Source: Hylemonella sp. | GTDB lineage: Bacteria; Pseudomonadota; Gammaproteobacteria; Burkholderiales; Burkholderiaceae_C | Reading direction: 5' to 3' | Assembly: GCA_030695415.1 (NCBI GenBank) | Contig: JAUYQZ010000013.1 | Span: forward strand, 62,001-126,000 | DNA length: 64,000 nt | Shown: in pieces, positions 46,705 to 54,432 of the stretch | Layout of the letters: each line of letters begins with the position of its first letter | Position numbering within the stretch: the first letter of the stretch is position 1 | The notes under the pieces: model-generated | The model's database searches: none | Seen by the model: only the letters and a program-made list of their open reading frames with translations | Told to the model about the DNA's origin: nothing | Translations under genes and position numbers: made by a program

Positions 46705-47613
46705 TCAGGTGGCCGCTTGCCGCGCATCCTCCACCAGCAAGTCCACCAGCTCCCTGGCATACGCCGGCAGCGCGTCCAGGCTGCGCACCACGATCTGCAG
46801 GGCGCGCTCGGCCCAGGGATCGCCCAGGGGCACGATGCGGATGGCCATGGTCTGGGCGTGTCGGTGCGCGGCCGAGCCCGGCAGGATGGCCACGCCCACG
46901 GCGGCTTCGACCATGCGGCAGGCGGCCTCGAAGTTGCTGACCTGGATGCGCTGGCGCATGGGCCGGCCCAGCCCCTCGCAGATCTGCTGCAGGAAGGCGC
47001 GGATCGCGCTGCTCTCGGCCAGGCCGATGTGGTCGAAGTCCAGCGTGTCGGCAAAACTGATCGATGTGCTGTTGGCCAGCGCGTGGCCGCGCGGCAGCAC
47101 CAGCACCAGGCGGTCGCGCCGGTAGGGCAGCACCTGCAGCTTCTCGGTGCGCACCAGGCCGGCCACGATGCCGATGTCGGTCTGGCCTTCGGACACGGCA
47201 CGCACGATGTCGTGGCTCAGTCGCTCCTGCAGGTCCACGGTCACGTCCGGGTGGGCCAGCAGATAGCGGCGCAGCACCGGCGGCAGGAATTCGCCTAGGG
47301 CCGTGGTGTTGGCGTGCACCCGCAGGTGGCCGCGGATGCCGCGCGCGTACTCCTGCAAGTCGGCACGCAGGTGCTCCAGCTGGCCCAGCACCAGGCGGGC
47401 GTGGTGCACAAAGGCCTGGCCCGGCGGCGTGAGTGTCACGCCCTGGGAGCTGCGGTGCAGCAGCTTGACCCCCAGGCTTTCCTCGATGGCCTTGATGCGG
47501 GTGCTCGCGGCCGGGGCCGACATATGGGCCGCCTCGGCGCCTTTGGTCAGGCTGTCGGCTTCGGCAATGCGCACCATGAGGCGCAGGTCGACCAGGTCGA
47601 AGGGGATGGACAT
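46705..47613 (-). CDS. LysR-family transcriptional regulator
   Basis: A protein of 302 residues from MSIPFDLVDLRLM. The N-terminal helix-turn-helix AEADSLTKGAEAAHMSAPAA and the effector domain RVHANTTALGEFLPPVL are normal. It is divergent from the haloacid dehalogenase gene, with an AT-rich 176-base promoter region between, so it most likely controls the dehalogenase and malate synthase genes and itself. Confidence 0.88.
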   Translation of the reverse strand: MSIPFDLVDLRLMVRIAEADSLTKGAEAAHMSAPAASTRIKAIEESLGVKLLHRSSQGVTLTPPGQAFVHHARLVLGQLEHLRADLQEYARGIRGHLRVHANTTALGEFLPPVLRRYLLAHPDVTVDLQERLSHDIVRAVSEGQTDIGIVAGLVRTEKLQVLPYRRDRLVLVLPRGHALANSTSISFADTLDFDHIGLAESSAIRAFLQQICEGLGRPMRQRIQVSNFEAACRMVEAAVGVAILPGSAAHRHAQTMAIRIVPLGDPWAERALQIVVRSLDALPAYARELVDLLVEDARQAAT

Positions 47614-47789
47614 GAATAGCAGCCAGTACGCAGCAGATGCCGCAGGAAAGCCGGCGGGTTGCTCCATTCGCCGGGAATGCTCCAAATTATGCCTGCCGGC
47701 GACTCAAAAAAAGATTCGATACTTTTTGTTCGCAATTTACGCATTATTTTGCTATTAATGGTTTTGAAAGTATCAAATAAAGTGGGGGC
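47614..47789. promoter_or_regulatory. AT-rich divergent promoter region, LysR/dehalogenase
   Basis: Strikingly AT-rich from 47705 to 47780. GATACTTT (47718-47725) is complementary to AAAGTATC (47767-47774), a spaced inverted repeat that could be a LysR site or a pair of half-sites. GCTATTAAT is a plausible -10 region for the plus strand. Confidence 0.5.
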
Positions 47790-48500
47790 ATGGAAAAAAC
47801 GCGCGCACCTGCCACGTCCCAGCCCAAAGCGGTGCTGTTTGACGCCTATGGCACCCTGTTCGACGTCTACAGCGTCGGCCTGGTGGCAGAGCAGCTGTTT
47901 CCCGGCCAGGGCCAGGCCCTGGGCCAGATCTGGCGCGAGAAGCAGATCGAATACACGCGCCTGGTCACCACCAGCAACGACGGCGCGCATTACCAGCCCT
48001 TCTGGCAGCTCACGCAGGCCGGCCTGCGTTATGCGGCCAAGCGCCTCAAGCTCACCCTCACGCCCGAGGCCGAGCTGCAGTTGATGAACCAGTACCGTCA
48101 CCTGAGCGCCTTCCCGGAAAACCGCGACGTGCTGCAGGCGCTGAAGGCGCGGGGCATCACCACCGGCATCCTTTCCAACGGCGACCCCGAGATGCTGGGC
48201 ATCGCCGTGCGCAGCGCGGGCCTGGAAGGCCTGCTGGACCACGTGGTCAGCGTGGACGCCGTGCGCAAGTACAAGACCCACCCCGAGGCGTACGCGCTGG
48301 GCGAGCAGGCGACCGGCCTGCGCGCCGCGCAGATTGCCTTCGTCAGCAGCAACAGCTGGGACGCACTGGCCGCCACCTGGTACGGCTACCGGACCCTGTG
48401 GGTCAACCGCTACGCGCTGCCCTTTGAGGAGCTGGGGACCCAACCCAGCCGCACCGGCAACACGCTCAACGACGTGCTGGGTTTCTTCCCGGCCGAATGA
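47790..48500 (+). CDS. Haloacid dehalogenase, type II ((S)-2-haloacid dehalogenase)
   Basis: A protein of 236 residues. The nucleophile Asp is Asp18 in AVLFDAYGTLFDVY; GILSNGDPEML and RKYKTHPEAY supply the Ser/Asn and Lys of motifs II and III, and FVSSNSWDALAA the acidic motif. It releases halide from 2-haloacids such as chloroacetate, giving a hydroxyacid. Malate synthase G follows 24 bases later: glycolate from haloacetate could be oxidised to glyoxylate and fed into malate. A haloacetate role is inference. Confidence 0.88.
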   Translation: MEKTRAPATSQPKAVLFDAYGTLFDVYSVGLVAEQLFPGQGQALGQIWREKQIEYTRLVTTSNDGAHYQPFWQLTQAGLRYAAKRLKLTLTPEAELQLMNQYRHLSAFPENRDVLQALKARGITTGILSNGDPEMLGIAVRSAGLEGLLDHVVSVDAVRKYKTHPEAYALGEQATGLRAAQIAFVSSNSWDALAATWYGYRTLWVNRYALPFEELGTQPSRTGNTLNDVLGFFPAE

Positions 48501-48524
48501 TTTTTGAAACTTGGAGTTAAGACC

Positions 48525-50729
48525 ATGACGCAACGCACCCCCGCCCATCGGCTGCAAGTCGCCACCCAGCTGTACCGCTTCATCGAAGACAAGGTGTTGC
48601 CGGGCACCGGCATCCCCAGCGCCACCTTCTGGAAAGGGTTCGACGCCATCGCCCACGAACTGGGCCCCAAGAACGCCGCCCTGCTGGCCGAGCGCGACCG
48701 CCTGCAGCTGGAACTGGACGCCTGGCACAAGGCCAACCCGGGCCCGATCCGCGACATGCCGGCGTACCGGGGCTTCCTGAAAAAAATCGGCTACCTGGCC
48801 CCCGCGCCCGACGCCGTGAACTGCGACACCACCGGCGTGGACGAAGAACTCGCCAAACTGGCTGGCCCGCAACTCGTGGTTCCGATTCTCAATGCGCGCT
48901 ATGCACTCAACGCCGCCAACGCACGCTGGGGCTCGCTCTACGACGCCCTGTACGGAACCGACATGATCAGCGAAGCCAATGGCGCCGACAAGCGCGCGGC
49001 TTACAACCCGGTGCGCGGCGCCAAGGTCATTGAATATGCGCGCCACGTGCTGGACCGCGTCGCCCCGCTGGCCCATGGGTCGCACCGCGACAGCACCCTT
49101 TACAGCGTGCAAGGCGGCAAGCTCTGCGTCAAGCTGAAGGACGGCTCGACCGCACATCTGACCCAAAGTGGCAAGTTCGTCGGCTACCAGGGCAGCGCTG
49201 CGGCACCGTCGTCCATCTTGCTGCGCAACAACGGCATCCATCTCGACATCCAGATCGACCGCCGCCATCACATCGGCAAGACCGATGCGGCCGGCGTCAG
49301 CGATCTGGTGGTCGAGTCGGCACTCACCACCATCCTGGATCTGGAAGATTCAGTGGCTGCCGTGGATGCCGAGGACAAGGTTCTGGGTTACGACAACTGG
49401 CTGGGCATCCTCAAGGGCACGCTGACCGAAAACGTGGCCAAGGGAGGCAAGACATTCACCCGCCGCCTCAACGAGGACCGCGTCTACCACCGCCCGGCAG
49501 GCGGAGAGCTCACGCTGCAAGGACGCTCCCTGCTGTTTGTGCGCAACGTCGGTCACCTGATGACCAACCCGGCCATCCTGTACGGGGATGGATCCGAGAT
49601 CCACGAAGGCATCATGGACGCCGTCATCACGGTGGCCATTGCCCTGCACGACCTGAAGCCCGCCAAGGGCCGTAACTTCCGCAACTCGCGCACCGGCTCG
49701 ATCTACATCGTCAAGCCCAAGATGCACGGCCCGGACGAAGTGGCCTTTGCCACCGAGCTGTTCTCGCGCGTGGAGGCGCTGCTGGGCCTGAAGGAAAACA
49801 CCGTCAAGCTGGGCATCATGGACGAAGAGCGTCGCACCAGCGTGAATCTGGCGGCCTGCATCGATGCCGCCAAACACCGCGTGGCCTTCATCAACACCGG
49901 CTTTCTGGACCGCACCGGCGACGAAATCCACTCCGCCATGTATTCCGGGGCGATGGTGCGCAAACCCTTGATGAAGAATTCGACCTGGCTGCGCGCCTAT
50001 GAACTGAACAACGTCCAGATCGGCCTGGCCTGCGGGCTGCGTGGCCGGGCCCAGATCGGCAAAGGGATGTGGGCCATGCCGGACCTGATGGCAGACATGA
50101 TGAAGCAGAAGATCGCGCACCCGCAGGCGGGCGCCAACACCGCGTGGGTCCCGTCGCCCACCGCCGCCACGCTGCATGCACTGCACTACCACCAGGTCGA
50201 CGTGGCGTCCTTGCAGAAGAGCATGGACATCTTTGTGCGCAATGAAAAATCGCTCGCGATGGAAGAGAACCTGCTGGACGCGATCTTGCAGATCCCCACC
50301 GCGCTGGTGCCTTTCTGGACCGATGCCGAGATTCAGCAGGAGCTGGACAACAACGTGCAGGGCATTCTGGGCTACGTGGTGCGCTGGATCGACCAGGGCG
50401 TGGGCTGCTCCAAGGTGCCCGACATCCACAACGTGGGCCTCATGGAAGACCGCGCCACGCTGCGCATCAGCAGCCAGCACATCGCCAACTGGCTGCTGCA
50501 CGGCATCACCAATGAAAAGCAGGTGCGCGCCACCTTCGAGCGCATGGCCGCTGTGGTGGACTTCCAGAACGCAGGCGACCCGCTCTACAAGAAGATGGCG
50601 GGCAACTTCAAGACCTCCATGGCCTACAAGGCCGCCACCGACCTGGTCTTCAAGGGCCTGGAGCAGCCCAACGGCTACACCGAGCCGCTGCTGCACGCCT
50701 GGCGCCTCAAGCTCAAGGCTGCGGCCTGA
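48525..50729 (+). CDS. glcB: Malate synthase G
   Basis: A protein of 734 residues, the length of GlcB. Characteristic segments include [33 protein letters not shown] and [21 protein letters not shown] [17 protein letters not shown] near residue 435. It condenses glyoxylate with acetyl-CoA to malate. TTGGAG precedes the ATG. It is co-oriented with the haloacid dehalogenase and ends at a strong terminator. Confidence 0.95.
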   Translation: MTQRTPAHRLQVATQLYRFIEDKVLPGTGIPSATFWKGFDAIAHELGPKNAALLAERDRLQLELDAWHKANPGPIRDMPAYRGFLKKIGYLAPAPDAVNCDTTGVDEELAKLAGPQLVVPILNARYALNAANARWGSLYDALYGTDMISEANGADKRAAYNPVRGAKVIEYARHVLDRVAPLAHGSHRDSTLYSVQGGKLCVKLKDGSTAHLTQSGKFVGYQGSAAAPSSILLRNNGIHLDIQIDRRHHIGKTDAAGVSDLVVESALTTILDLEDSVAAVDAEDKVLGYDNWLGILKGTLTENVAKGGKTFTRRLNEDRVYHRPAGGELTLQGRSLLFVRNVGHLMTNPAILYGDGSEIHEGIMDAVITVAIALHDLKPAKGRNFRNSRTGSIYIVKPKMHGPDEVAFATELFSRVEALLGLKENTVKLGIMDEERRTSVNLAACIDAAKHRVAFINTGFLDRTGDEIHSAMYSGAMVRKPLMKNSTWLRAYELNNVQIGLACGLRGRAQIGKGMWAMPDLMADMMKQKIAHPQAGANTAWVPSPTAATLHALHYHQVDVASLQKSMDIFVRNEKSLAMEENLLDAILQIPTALVPFWTDAEIQQELDNNVQGILGYVVRWIDQGVGCSKVPDIHNVGLMEDRATLRISSQHIANWLLHGITNEKQVRATFERMAAVVDFQNAGDPLYKKMAGNFKTSMAYKAATDLVFKGLEQPNGYTEPLLHAWRLKLKAAA

Positions 50730-50751
50730 GCCCGTCGCAGGGCTGCAGAAG

Positions 50752-50777
50752 AAACGGCGCCCGCGGGCGCCGTTTTT
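50752..50777 (+). terminator. Rho-independent terminator after glcB
   Basis: AAACGGCGCCC, loop GC, GGGCGCCGTTT, then a T-run; perfect 11-base stem. Confidence 0.85.
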
Positions 50778-50833
50778 CATCTCGGCAAACCCCTGCGCAC
50801 ACGCCTGTCACGCAAAGTCCGCACAATCCGCGC

Positions 50834-51685
50834 ATGGACGGCCTGCAGCCCCTGATCGATTTCGTCACCAAGCACCCGCGCCTGCTGGTTATCACCGGCG
50901 CCGGCTGCAGCACCGCCGCCGGCATTCCGGATTACCGCGACGAAAACGGTGCCTGGAAACAGCGCGAGCCAATGCGCTACCAGTCCTTTACCGGCAGCGC
51001 CCAGGCGCGTCAGCGCTACTGGGCCCGCAGCATGCTGGGCTGGCGCACCATGGCCCACGCCCAACCGACCGCCGCGCACCACGCGCTGGTGCAGCTGGAG
51101 CGCGCGGGCCGCATCGTCCAGCTCGTCACACAAAACGTCGATGGTCTGCATCAGGCCGCCGGCAGCCAGGCCGTGGTGGACCTGCATGGCCGTCTGGACA
51201 CCGTGTGCTGCCTGGGTTGCGGTACGCGTTCACCGCGTCGTGACTTGCAAGAGAAACTGATGGCGCGCAACCCGGGCTGGCTGGCGCTCGACGCGCGTAG
51301 CCTGGCCGATGGTGATGCCGATCTCGACGGCCTGGACTTCGCGGCGTTTGACGTGCCCGCCTGCCCGCACTGCGGCGGCCTGTTCAAACCCGATGTGGTG
51401 TTCTTCGGCGAGAGCGTGCCGCGGAATCGTGTGGCTGCGGTGCGGGAGGCATTGGCACAGGCCGACGCCGTGCTGGTGGCCGGCTCGTCACTGATGGTGT
51501 ACTCGGGTTACCGCTTCGTTGAGGAGGCGGTGGCGGCGGGCAAGCCCGTGGTCGCTGTGAACCGGGGACGCACGCGGGCGGACCCGGTCTTGGCGCTCAA
51601 GGTGGAGCATGAGGTAGGCATGGCACTCGAAGGGCTGGCCAGGGAAGTGACTGCCTTCGACGTTGCGCCGACTGATCTCGGCTGA
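50834..51685 (+). CDS. SIR2-family NAD-dependent protein deacylase
   Basis: A protein of 283 residues. Sirtuin motifs: TGAGCSTAAGIPDYRD at 21-36, TQNVDGLHQAAG, catalytic His in DLHGRLDTV, and a zinc site CLGC...CPHC. KPDVVFFGESVP follows. It removes acyl groups from lysines using NAD+. This is the last clearly core gene before a low-GC region of gene cassettes. Confidence 0.9.
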   Translation: MDGLQPLIDFVTKHPRLLVITGAGCSTAAGIPDYRDENGAWKQREPMRYQSFTGSAQARQRYWARSMLGWRTMAHAQPTAAHHALVQLERAGRIVQLVTQNVDGLHQAAGSQAVVDLHGRLDTVCCLGCGTRSPRRDLQEKLMARNPGWLALDARSLADGDADLDGLDFAAFDVPACPHCGGLFKPDVVFFGESVPRNRVAAVREALAQADAVLVAGSSLMVYSGYRFVEEAVAAGKPVVAVNRGRTRADPVLALKVEHEVGMALEGLAREVTAFDVAPTDLG

Positions 51686-51869
51686 TCGTCGCAGCGGCAA
51701 CGACATCTCGAAGGATGTCAGCATTCGACCCAGAGCGGAAGTGGCCGATCTGCAAGAGCAGACGTTCAAAGTTGGAGTTGACCGGCGCAAACGAGGCGAA
51801 TGCGCGAAGCGCATGGAAGCACGTTTTCGTCCGTGTCGAAAGACCTGTTGTGCGGCAGGACTCTTTCCC
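51686..51869. other. Non-coding cassette boundary / remnant region
   Basis: A stretch with a hairpin ATGCGC-GAA-GCGCAT around 51801-51815 nested between AAACGA-like and TTTCGT-like arms (about 51788-51833). It lies directly after the zinc-ribbon gene in cassette orientation and could be a degenerate attC site. Confidence 0.4.
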
Positions 51870-52310
51870 TCATTGATCACCTGTATTGGCTCTGGACGTA
51901 TGCGGACCCGGGGTCTGTTTATTCTCTTTTGTACGGAATAGCGAATAGATCCCGTACACGATTCCCCCTAGCACCACGAGCGGAATTCCGAACCAGACCA
52001 GCAAGACAAGCCCCATTGCGCCCAGGGCAAAACAAACGAGGGAGAACGATCCAAGGGCATCCCCGATGACTCCCCCACAGCCCCGGCAACCGCCCTCAAG
52101 ACCGCACTGGCACCCAGGAACAATTGAGGGAAGCGAAAGGCCCACAACGATGGTGATCAGGAGCACGGCCAAGAACCATGCGAAGATCTTTATGAAGCCG
52201 CTATCTGCTGCACTGGCTTCTTCCGCTTCTTCGGGCATGAGCGCCCCACATGACGCGCAATCCGTGGCGCCAGGTGTCACAAGCGCATTGCATTTTGGGC
52301 AAGTTCTCAT
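51870..52310 (-). CDS. Small zinc-ribbon membrane protein, putative cassette gene
   Basis: A protein of 146 residues. An N-terminal zinc ribbon (CPKC at 4-7, CASC at 18-21) is followed by an acidic linker and two hydrophobic segments (about residues 40-62 and 88-122) around a Gly/Cys-rich loop (CQCGLEGGCRGCGG). The product is unknown. It starts nine bases after the GTTAGCG end of a putative attC site, the spacing expected for an integron cassette. Lower GC than its neighbours. Confidence 0.65.
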   Translation of the reverse strand: MRTCPKCNALVTPGATDCASCGALMPEEAEEASAADSGFIKIFAWFLAVLLITIVVGLSLPSIVPGCQCGLEGGCRGCGGVIGDALGSFSLVCFALGAMGLVLLVWFGIPLVVLGGIVYGIYSLFRTKENKQTPGPHTSRANTGDQ

Positions 52311-52319
52311 GGGGCAAAA

Positions 52320-52406
52320 CGCTAACGTTGGCGCTGTCCGGCACGCAGCATAGGCCGCGAAGCGGCCCCCTGCGGCCGCGTGTCCGCGACGAGCAACATG
52401 TTATGC
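52320..52406 (-). repeat. Putative integron attC site
   Basis: On the minus strand it starts GCATAAC and ends GTTAGCG, 87 bases. The first 26 bases after the core and the reverse complement of the last 24 match well (TAAC, GTTG, GGAC/GGC, CACGC), as imperfect attC arms do, around an inner GGCCGC/GCGGCC hairpin. It separates the stop of the ABZJ_00895-like gene from the start of the zinc-ribbon gene. Confidence 0.55.
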
Positions 52407-52416
52407 AGCATGCCCA

Positions 52417-52860
52417 CTACCTGCATGTGAGCTTTGCAAACCACGCGAAAGACCAACGGATAGCGACATAGTAGACAAGCGAAACAAACACTGAGATGCC
52501 AAGCCCGATTACGAGGTAAGTCGTCTGCCAAGTTCCCATGACAGTCAACACGCCTTTTGCTTCGCTCGGGGAAAGAAATGCGGCAAACATCACGATAGCC
52601 AGTATTAGCGAAATAACCCACACACTCAACAATGCCTGCCAAGCGTAAGACTTCTTTTCTTCTATGGTTGGTTCGCGACCATGATCCTTTGCGAACTTCC
52701 AGGCAGCAAGGAAGCTTGAGGCAAGAGTTGTTGCTACGCTGAAACTAGCATTCGCGTTGATCTTTAGTAGTTCTGCAACGGCGAAAAATACCAGTCCGAA
52801 AACTAGATACGCGATAGAAAACACAAGCGTGTACTTTTTCACTGCAAACGACTCCGACAT
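52417..52860 (-). CDS. ABZJ_00895-like membrane protein, putative cassette gene
   Basis: A protein of 147 residues with four hydrophobic segments and LVFSIAYLVFGLVFFA near the N-terminus. The pattern (an INANAS segment, AAWKFAKDHGREPTIEEKKS, then two TM segments) resembles the ABZJ_00895 family known from gene cassettes of integrons. Low GC (many A/T-ending codons). The ATG lies nine bases after a GTTATGC core. A longer frame to 53040 is probably not real because it would cross the recombination-like site. Function unknown. Confidence 0.65.
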   Translation of the reverse strand: MSESFAVKKYTLVFSIAYLVFGLVFFAVAELLKINANASFSVATTLASSFLAAWKFAKDHGREPTIEEKKSYAWQALLSVWVISLILAIVMFAAFLSPSEAKGVLTVMGTWQTTYLVIGLGISVFVSLVYYVAIRWSFAWFAKLTCR

Positions 52861-52869
52861 GTGGGTGAC

Positions 52870-52921
52870 GCATAACTTGATATAGGCCGCAAAAGTGCGG
52901 CATAACATGGACCGAGGTTCA
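52870..52921 (-). repeat. Second attC-like site
   Basis: On the minus strand it ends GTTATGC, nine bases before the membrane protein ATG, and encloses a CCGCA-CTTT-TGCGG hairpin. A second GTTATGC is inside (plus strand GCATAAC at 52900-52906). The outer left core (GATGAAC) is degenerate. Confidence 0.45.
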
Positions 52922-53330
52922 TCCTGGCGCCTCCCCTGCTGCAAGCTAAGTGCTTGTTTTTTTAAAGAATTCGGGCCAATATAACGCAAGGCCGCACCAT
53001 GAACACACCGCATAAACCCGGTGAAACTGTCGCATAACATGGCCGCTTGCGGACTAACACGACAACGGCCTCACGTCAAAACTCACGTCGTATCAACGAC
53101 TTAGCGTTGCTCTGTGTTTTAGGGGCAACATTAAAAAACATGCAAAACCCGCCAGCGTCCCATGTCCGCTTTGTGCCGTTGAAGACACGGTCCGCTCTTG
53201 GCCGAATCCAGCCGCCGTCCTAAGGCCGCGTGCGACCAAAGCACGCGCATCGGCGAGACAAGCTTGCAAGCGCCCTCGGTCATACTTCCCACGGCCCCCC
53301 CTTGGGGTGCAGCGTCAACAAGGAACAACC
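52907..53330. other. Non-coding low-GC stretch between cassette genes and methyltransferase
   Basis: More than 400 bases without a convincing gene. Another GCATAACATG (53032-53041) with a GGCCGCTTGCGG hairpin beside it suggests a further site. Plausible -10 sequences are present but not assignable. GC rises again near the methyltransferase start. Confidence 0.45.
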
Positions 53331-53939
53331 GTGCAATCTGCCAGTGACCAGTGGTTCGACGAGGCCTACTACCAGCGCTACTACTTCGACAAGAAGACCA
53401 GCGGGGTCGACCCCGCGCATGTGGCGCGCCTGGGTGCTTTCGTGTGCAGCTACCTCAAGTACCTGCGCGTGCCGGTGCGGCGGGTGCTGGATGTGGGCTG
53501 CGGCATCGGCCTGTGGCGCGAGGCGCTGGCGCTGCACTTTCCCGAGGCGCAGTACCACGGCGTGGAGGTCAGCGACTACCTCTGCGCGCGCTACGGCTGG
53601 GAGCGCGGCTCGGTGGTGGACTACCGCAGCGCCGAGCCTTTCGATCTGGTGATCTGCCAGGGGGTGTTGCCCTACCTGAGCGAGCCCGACCTGAAGCGGG
53701 CGTTGCACAACCTGGGCACCCTGAGCCGGGGCGCGCTGTATGTGGAAGCCGTGACGCGCGAGGACTACGAGCGTGACACCATCGACCAGACACTGACCGA
53801 CCCGCGCCTGTTCCGTCATTCCGGCCAGCTGTACCGGCGCGGCCTGTTGCATGGGTTCACCGAGCTGGGCGGTGGCGTCTGGCTCAGCCGCCAGGCCGAG
53901 CTGCCGCTGTTCGAACTCGAGTGCGCGGGCGGCCGCTGA
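53331..53939 (+). CDS. Class I SAM-dependent methyltransferase
   Basis: A protein of 202 residues starting with GTG after AAGGAACAACC. The SAM-binding motif VLDVGCGIGLWREALAL is near residue 50, and the acidic loop VEVSDYLC near 80 is consistent with ribose binding. The substrate is unknown. A GTG at 53307 would add eight residues. Confidence 0.75.
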   Translation: MQSASDQWFDEAYYQRYYFDKKTSGVDPAHVARLGAFVCSYLKYLRVPVRRVLDVGCGIGLWREALALHFPEAQYHGVEVSDYLCARYGWERGSVVDYRSAEPFDLVICQGVLPYLSEPDLKRALHNLGTLSRGALYVEAVTREDYERDTIDQTLTDPRLFRHSGQLYRRGLLHGFTELGGGVWLSRQAELPLFELECAGGR

Positions 53940-53966
53940 TTCTCACCCCGTCGCCATCGACAGCGG

Positions 53967-54242
53967 TCATTCGGCGCCGCCGAAAAGATCCTGAAACTTC
54001 TGCGCCGCATCGTCCCCACCGGCGCCCTTGTTCATCGGCACCCCCTTCGGGTACTCCTCCGCAATCCGGTCCTCCCAATACGTCGTCGGGTTCGGCGCGC
54101 TGCACAGCCGACGAAACACCTCCTGCGGCACTTGCTTGTAGGCCAGTACGGTCTTGCTGTCCCAATGCAGGTCCAGCTGCTGGGTTTTTTCGTCGTAGTC
54201 CGCGCGGCGGATGCGGCCGATCGTGAAGGTCTTGGTGGGCAT
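53967..54242 (-). CDS. KTSC-like small domain protein
   Basis: A protein of 91 residues. The core IRRADYDEKTQQLDLHWDSK and AYKQVPQEVFRRLCSAPNPTTYWEDRI resembles the KTSC domain, a small fold often found with nucleic-acid enzymes. Function unknown. No operon partner. The ATG at 54242 is preferred over longer in-frame starts that would enter the family B repeat. Confidence 0.65.
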   Translation of the reverse strand: MPTKTFTIGRIRRADYDEKTQQLDLHWDSKTVLAYKQVPQEVFRRLCSAPNPTTYWEDRIAEEYPKGVPMNKGAGGDDAAQKFQDLFGGAE

Positions 54243-54303
54243 GGCGCATTGTCCCGGGCGCGAAGCCAGGGTGCAAGTGGTTCCAAGGATGGGCTGAACC
54301 AGC

Positions 54304-54384
54304 CCGTTCGCGTTGAGCTTGTCGAAACGCGCTCTTGGCAAACCAAGCGATGGCGGAGGACTTCGACAAGCTCAGTCCGAACGG
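54304..54384. repeat. Inverted-repeat element family B, copy 3
   Basis: Arms CCGTTCGCGTTGAGCTTGTC and CTTCGACAAGCTCAGTCCGA with a longer loop (about 34 bases) than the other two copies. Confidence 0.7.
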
Positions 54385-54432
54385 AGAAGCCTGTTCCGCA
54401 TGCCCCTCAAACGCCGACCCGTTGCTTCGCCC

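Noticed and set aside
52417..53040. Longer form of the ABZJ_00895-like gene (207 residues)
   Set aside because: The extra N-terminal part crosses the attC-like site and is not hydrophobic like the family; the ATG at 52860 fits a cassette start.
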